From: Lichenifustis flavocetrariae
Lineage (GTDB): Bacteria > Pseudomonadota > Alphaproteobacteria > Rhizobiales > Beijerinckiaceae
Direction: 5' to 3'
DNA length: 64,000 bases
Assembly: GCF_026130545.1 (NCBI RefSeq)
Contig: NZ_JAMOIM010000006.1
Location: 228,734 to 292,733, forward strand
Shown one piece after another: positions 62,622-64,000 of this stretch; position 1 is the first letter of the stretch, and each line of letters opens with the position of its first letter. Both the position numbers and the translations under genes were made by a program. Under the pieces are notes generated by a model. That model did not search any database. It worked only from the letters and a program-made list of their open reading frames with translations, and was not told the origin of the DNA.

Positions 62622-63227
62622 ATGGACCCATTCACCACGCTCGAGGGTGTTGCCGCCCCGCTGAAGATCACCAATATCGACACCGACAAGATCATCCCGA
62701 AGCAATACCTGAAGACCATCAAGCGCACGGGTCTTGGCCGCGGCCTGTTCTCGGAAATGCGCTACGACGATGCCGGCAACGAGCGGCCCGATTTCGTGCT
62801 GAACCAGCCGGCTTACCGACACGCCAAGATCCTGGTGGCAGGCGATAATTTCGGCTGCGGGTCCTCCCGCGAGCATGCGCCATGGGCGCTGCTCGATTTC
62901 GGCATCCGTTGCGTGATCTCGACGAGTTTCGCCGATATTTTTTACAACAATTGCTTCAAGAACGGCATTCTGCCGATCACGGTGACGCCCGAACAGCTCG
63001 AGCTTCTGTTCGACGATGCCGAACGCGGATCGAACGCCACTCTCACGGTCGACCTCGAAAAGCAGGAGATCCGCGGGCCGGACGGAGGCACGATCACCTT
63101 CGACCTCGATTCGTTCCGCAAACATTGTTTGCTCAACGGGCTCGACGACGTGGGTCTCACCATGGCCAAGAAGCCGGCAATCGATCGCTACGAACACGAG
63201 ATGGCAACGTCGCGGCCCTGGGCCTGA
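62622..63227 (+). CDS. leuD: 3-isopropylmalate dehydratase small subunit
   Basis: Small subunit of the leucine-pathway isomerase converting 2- to 3-isopropylmalate with LeuC. The 201-residue length is standard. Features: [20 protein letters not shown] (about 19-38), the swivel-domain [17 protein letters not shown] and [23 protein letters not shown] site lies five bases before the ATG; the longer frame upstream is not protein-like. leuC and leuB are not in the window, as is usual when leuCDB genes are dispersed in Rhizobiales. Confidence 0.96.
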   Translation: MDPFTTLEGVAAPLKITNIDTDKIIPKQYLKTIKRTGLGRGLFSEMRYDDAGNERPDFVLNQPAYRHAKILVAGDNFGCGSSREHAPWALLDFGIRCVISTSFADIFYNNCFKNGILPITVTPEQLELLFDDAERGSNATLTVDLEKQEIRGPDGGTITFDLDSFRKHCLLNGLDDVGLTMAKKPAIDRYEHEMATSRPWA

Positions 63228-63264
63228 TTTCCGGACGAAACCGACATCGCATGCAACAAGCACC

Positions 63265-63286
63265 ACGCCCGGGCGTTACCGGGCGT
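63265..63286. terminator. Hairpin between leuD and a small acidic gene
   Basis: ACGCCCGG (63265-63272) and CCGGGCGT (63279-63286) pair perfectly around six bases. No T-tract follows. It ends just before the GGAG ribosome-binding site of the next gene, so it may tune expression rather than stop transcription. Confidence 0.45.
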
Positions 63287-63303
63287 CTCGACGGAGTATG
63301 ATC

Positions 63304-63516
63304 ATGCCGGATGCCCAGAAACTGAAGCGATTTCACATCGAGCAGGATGGCGAGGACTTCCTGCTACGCATCGAGGACGAGGCCGGCGACCTGTTCGAAG
63401 TCACGGCGACACACGATCAGGTCGACCTTATCGTCGACAGTCTCGACGAGGCCCTGGAGGCCGAGGAGGAGGCGGAAGATTTGGACGATGACGCGGACGA
63501 GGAGGAGAAGGCTTAG
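63304..63516 (+). CDS. Small acidic protein, 70 residues
   Basis: A compact N-terminal segment (LKRFHIEQDGEDFLLRIED and LFEVTATHDQVDLIVDSLDE) followed by a strongly acidic tail (Glu/Asp, residues about 51-70). The first 50 residues look like a small folded beta-alpha domain. GGAG lies upstream; an in-frame ATG at 63298 would add two residues. Small proteins of this kind are found downstream of leuD or leuB genes in related genomes, but no function is known. Confidence 0.62.
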   Translation: MPDAQKLKRFHIEQDGEDFLLRIEDEAGDLFEVTATHDQVDLIVDSLDEALEAEEEAEDLDDDADEEEKA

Positions 63517-63592
63517 GGCCTTGCCGAAGATAACTGAATCGGCGTTGCCGGGGTAGATTCCGCGCTGGGGTGGCGTCCGCTACAGACGATGA

Positions 63593-64000
63593 ATGATCGA
63601 TATTGGCTCGATTCGCGAGCGCTACGCCGCGCTATCTCCGCATCTTGACGAGCGCGGCCGGCGCGTGTTCGCGGCGACCGAGGCCCGGACGGCCGGTTAC
63701 GGCGGCATCGCGGCCGTCTCGCTGGCCACCGGGATTGCGGCCAGCACCATTGGCCGCGGCCTGCGCGAGCTGGCTGCTTCCGATGGACTTGATTTTAGTC
63801 GGGTACGCCGTCCTGGCGGGGGCGGCAAGCAGCGGGTGACACAGGATGCCACGCTCATGGCGGACCTGCTCTCGCTGGTCGAGCCGGACGCTCGGGGCGA
63901 TCCGATGTCGCCGTTGCGCTGGACCTGCAAAAGCATATCGCAGTTGACGCGGGCCTTGGTGGCCAAGAGCCATCGGGTGGGACGGACCCTCGTCCGTGAG
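63593..64000 (+). CDS. ISAzo13-family transposase, N-terminal part (cut by the window edge)
   Basis: From the ATG at 63593 the frame stays open to the last base, giving 136 residues. The sequence has the ISAzo13 N-terminal pattern: R-Y-A-A-L-S-P-H-L-D-E-R-G-R-R-V-F-A-A-T-E-A, AGYGGIAAVSLATGIAASTI (helix-turn-helix), a short VRRPGGGGK motif and RGDPMSPLRWTCKSI. The catalytic core lies beyond the window. No frameshift or stop is seen in the visible part. The left inverted repeat should lie between 63517 and 63592 but could not be defined. Confidence 0.88.
   Translation, partial: MIDIGSIRERYAALSPHLDERGRRVFAATEARTAGYGGIAAVSLATGIAASTIGRGLRELAASDGLDFSRVRRPGGGGKQRVTQDATLMADLLSLVEPDARGDPMSPLRWTCKSISQLTRALVAKSHRVGRTLVRE

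Noticed and set aside
1..64000. CRISPR arrays, rRNA, prophage or integrative elements
   Set aside because: No regularly spaced repeats, no rRNA-like sequence, and no integrase, capsid or conjugation gene; only the edge transposase is mobile.

Overview
The window is chromosomal DNA of an alphaproteobacterium, most likely a pigmented Rhizobiales (Hyphomicrobiales) member close to the Methylobacterium/Beijerinckia/Lichenihabitans branch. Evidence: high-GC sequence almost fully coding; Rhizobiales-style families (DUF1036 next to pyk, DUF1244 with an N-formylglutamate amidohydrolase, DUF2937, DUF6481, two single-domain response regulators); and a circularly permuted two-piece tmRNA with tag ANDNYAPVALAA. 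The genus cannot be fixed from the sequence alone. There is no rRNA, tRNA, prophage or CRISPR array. The only mobile DNA is the start of an ISAzo13-type transposase at the right edge.

Layout. 0-6.3 kb: yciB and ftsY (-), an RluA-type pseudouridine synthase coupled to bluB, and a large RND/MMPL exporter. 6.4-8.6 kb: a small exported protein and the Entner-Doudoroff pair kdgK-eda. 9-14.8 kb: two convergent REC-only response regulators and the carotenoid operon crtX-Y-I-B. 14.9-22.6 kb: DUF1244/amidohydrolase, an EamA transporter, DUF1036-pyk, a MOSC protein, a small RlpA-like protein and small exported proteins. 22.7-30.5 kb: glucokinase, an orphan FtsX-type permease, the two-piece ssrA gene, tadA, rluB-rsmD and a VPLPA-CTERM surface protein. 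31.4-43 kb: a TonB-like protein, polyphosphate/ROK glucokinase and an eight-gene pentose phosphate operon (tkt-tal-gnd-zwf-HAD-HAD-rpe-pgl). 43.2-50.6 kb: aldo/keto reductase, DUF2937, DUF1275, a GlgX-MalQ fusion and a PAP2 phosphatase. 50.6-58.8 kb: a type II secretion locus in three transcription units (L-M-C-like-peptidase; E-F-H-I-J; G). 59-64 kb: a YgiB-like protein coupled to ureD, fused ureAB, DUF3830, DUF6481, leuD, a small acidic protein and the transposase.

Functionally the window is rich in sugar metabolism: two glucose-phosphorylating enzymes, the whole pentose phosphate pathway, the last two steps of 2-keto-3-deoxygluconate use, pyruvate kinase and glycogen/maltodextrin breakdown. 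Many operons use 1-4 base stop/start overlaps, so translational coupling is common. Several systems are incomplete here and must have partners elsewhere: secretin gspD and gspK, ureC and the other urease accessory genes, crtE and crtZ, exbBD, and the ATPase for the FtsX-type permease.
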